From contig JAILDI010000079.1 of NCBI GenBank assembly GCA_024689525.1, forward strand, positions 1 to 24,349: a DNA stretch of 24,349 nucleotides, read 5' to 3'. The stretch's first letter is position 1, and each line of letters begins with the position of its first letter. Below are positions 23,820 to 24,349 of this stretch, piece after piece. The stretch comes from Bacteroidales bacterium (GTDB lineage: Bacteria; Bacteroidota; Bacteroidia; Bacteroidales; UBA932). Both the position numbers and the translations under genes were made by a program. The notes under the pieces are model-generated. The model was not told the origin of the DNA and did no database searches. It saw only the letters and a list, made by a program, of their open reading frames with translations.

Positions 23820-23837
23820 GGGAGGCTGATGCCTCCC
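23820..23837. terminator. Hairpin between the DpnII operon and the oxidoreductase gene
   Basis: GGGAGGC (23820-23826), loop TGAT, GCCTCCC (23831-23837) is a perfect 7-bp stem. On the plus strand only TAAATT follows. On the minus strand the stem is followed by TTCTTTTTA. It is the best terminator candidate after dpnA, although its T run faces the other way. Confidence 0.45.
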
Positions 23838-23949
23838 TAAATTACACGGGATAAACCCGGAGCGGCCACTCGCAAGCGTCCTAAGATTGTTTTGAACCAA
23901 TCCTGTTGCAATTATATAAAAAAACTGTAATACTGCAAACTATTTCTGG

Positions 23950-23991
23950 AAAGAAGGAGAGCAGTCAGGAGACAATTTACCGGGAAAAGCC
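23950..23991 (+). repeat. 42-bp direct repeat, copy 2
   Basis: The second copy ends one base before the -7 box of the oxidoreductase gene, so the repeat occupies that gene's upstream promoter region. Read in the frame of copy 1 it gives QSGDNLPGKAVYLR and a stop, against QSRDNIPGKALKRR, so the peptide-level similarity is also clear. The rest of 23733-24008 holds no recognisable gene. Confidence 0.75.
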
Positions 23992-23992
23992 G

Positions 23993-24000
23993 TATATTTG
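23993..24000 (+). promoter_or_regulatory. -7 box of the oxidoreductase gene
   Basis: TATATTTG is a consensus -7 element ending 8 bp before ATG 24009, which predicts a nearly leaderless mRNA. No TTTG -33 element is seen; that position lies in repeat copy 2. Confidence 0.5.
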
Positions 24001-24008
24001 CGGTGAGA

Positions 24009-24349
24009 ATGATTTCTCTGTCGGTAATAGGACTCGGGAACCGCGCGGGCAAGTATCTCAGCTGCCTGGGCGGGAAGGCGCGCGTGGAGTGTCTGGTGGA
24101 ACCGGATGCGTTCAGGCTCCATAAGGCGGCCGACCTTTACGGGGTGCCTCCGGAGAACTGTTTCCGCAGCGCCTATGACTTTTTTGCCTCCGGCATAAAG
24201 GTCGATGGGGTGATTATCGCCGTGCCGGACCAGATCCACTATCCCATTGCCATAGAAGCGGTTAAGCGTGGCTTCCACGTACTTGTGGAGAAGCCGGCCG
24301 TAACTACGCAGGCCGATTATGAGAGCCTGCTCCAGGCATCGGCCCAGGC
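24009..24349 (+). CDS. Gfo/Idh/MocA-family oxidoreductase, N-terminal part (cut by window end)
   Basis: 113 codons are visible from ATG 24009 and the frame runs off the window. The N-terminal Rossmann fold is clear: ISLSVIGLGNRAGKYL (2-17) is the dinucleotide-binding loop (GxGNRA variant). Then come ARVECLVEPDAFRLHKAADL with an acidic residue at the end of strand 2, VDGVIIAVPDQIHYPIAIEA and GFHVLVEKPAVTT. The VEKP Lys-Pro is the family's conserved signature near the nicotinamide. Such enzymes oxidise or reduce sugars, inositols and glycan residues with NAD(P). The substrate domain is outside the window, so no specific function can be given. It is nearly leaderless relative to its -7 box. Confidence 0.85.
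   Translation, partial: MISLSVIGLGNRAGKYLSCLGGKARVECLVEPDAFRLHKAADLYGVPPENCFRSAYDFFASGIKVDGVIIAVPDQIHYPIAIEAVKRGFHVLVEKPAVTTQADYESLLQASAQ

Noticed and set aside
23777..23854. A 25-codon frame (MQSRDNIPGKALKRRE...)
   Set aside because: It is short, lies within a direct repeat and a hairpin, and has no promoter. It is noted only because both repeat copies keep similar peptides.
20410..24008. The restriction operon as a mobile element with terminal inverted repeats
   Set aside because: I compared 20410-20556 with 23733-24008 and found no matching ends, transposase or integrase. Only the 42-bp repeat on the right side is seen.
1..24349. Depletion of GATC as a mark of long-term DpnII activity
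   Set aside because: GATC occurs often throughout, including in the lipoprotein, nqr and uvrA regions, so there is no visible avoidance.
1..24349. CRISPR array or rRNA genes
   Set aside because: No regularly spaced repeats of suitable length and no rRNA-like sequence were seen. The repeats found are isolated or paired.

Overview
The window (24,349 bp, fairly GC-rich) reads as chromosomal DNA of a Bacteroidales bacterium, probably an uncultured gut lineage. The genus is inference. The grounds are Bacteroidetes-type promoters (-7 TAnnTTTG, in places with -33 TTTG), few Shine-Dalgarno sites, Bacteroidales families (DUF5053, a DUF4493/DUF6359 lipoprotein, fimbrillin-like lipoproteins, NQR, Stealth) and short palindromic repeats that run in frame through genes.

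Layout. 1-270: a tRNA-Pro with the unusual anticodon AGG, its terminator, and an exact inverted copy of the tRNA 3' end. 278-6989, minus strand: a lipoprotein acetylxylan esterase, a DUF5053 protein with an abutting 51-aa partner, a DUF4493 lipoprotein, a YhcG/DUF1016 PDDEXK nuclease and a PcrA/UvrD helicase. 7073-12906, plus strand: a complete nqrABCDEF operon for the sodium-pumping NADH:quinone reductase. 12903-14899, minus: two coupled fimbrillin-like lipoproteins whose end shares a CTAG stop with nqrF. 15075-15887, plus: a LicD-family transferase. 15882-20400, minus: uvrA, a Stealth phosphotransferase and a GT2 glycosyltransferase, all overlapping head to tail. 20557-23732, plus: a four-gene DpnII-type (GATC) restriction-modification operon with an unrecognised 174-aa gene inside it. 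23733-24008: non-coding DNA with a 42-bp direct repeat. 24009-24349: the 5' part of a Gfo/Idh/MocA oxidoreductase, cut by the window end.

How the genes work together. NqrA-F form one membrane complex coupling NADH oxidation to Na+ export. LicD, Stealth and GT2 point to phosphoryl-linked decoration of a surface glycan. PcrA and UvrA are both nucleotide-excision-repair functions but lie in separate units. The DpnII operon is a self-contained defence module, visibly lower in GC than its surroundings.

Most worth a second look: the unknown gene inside the DpnII operon, the GATC site inside that operon's own promoter, in-frame palindromic repeats in nqrC, uvrA and pcrA, the inverted tRNA 3' end, and the DUF5053 pair behind a palindrome-bearing promoter.
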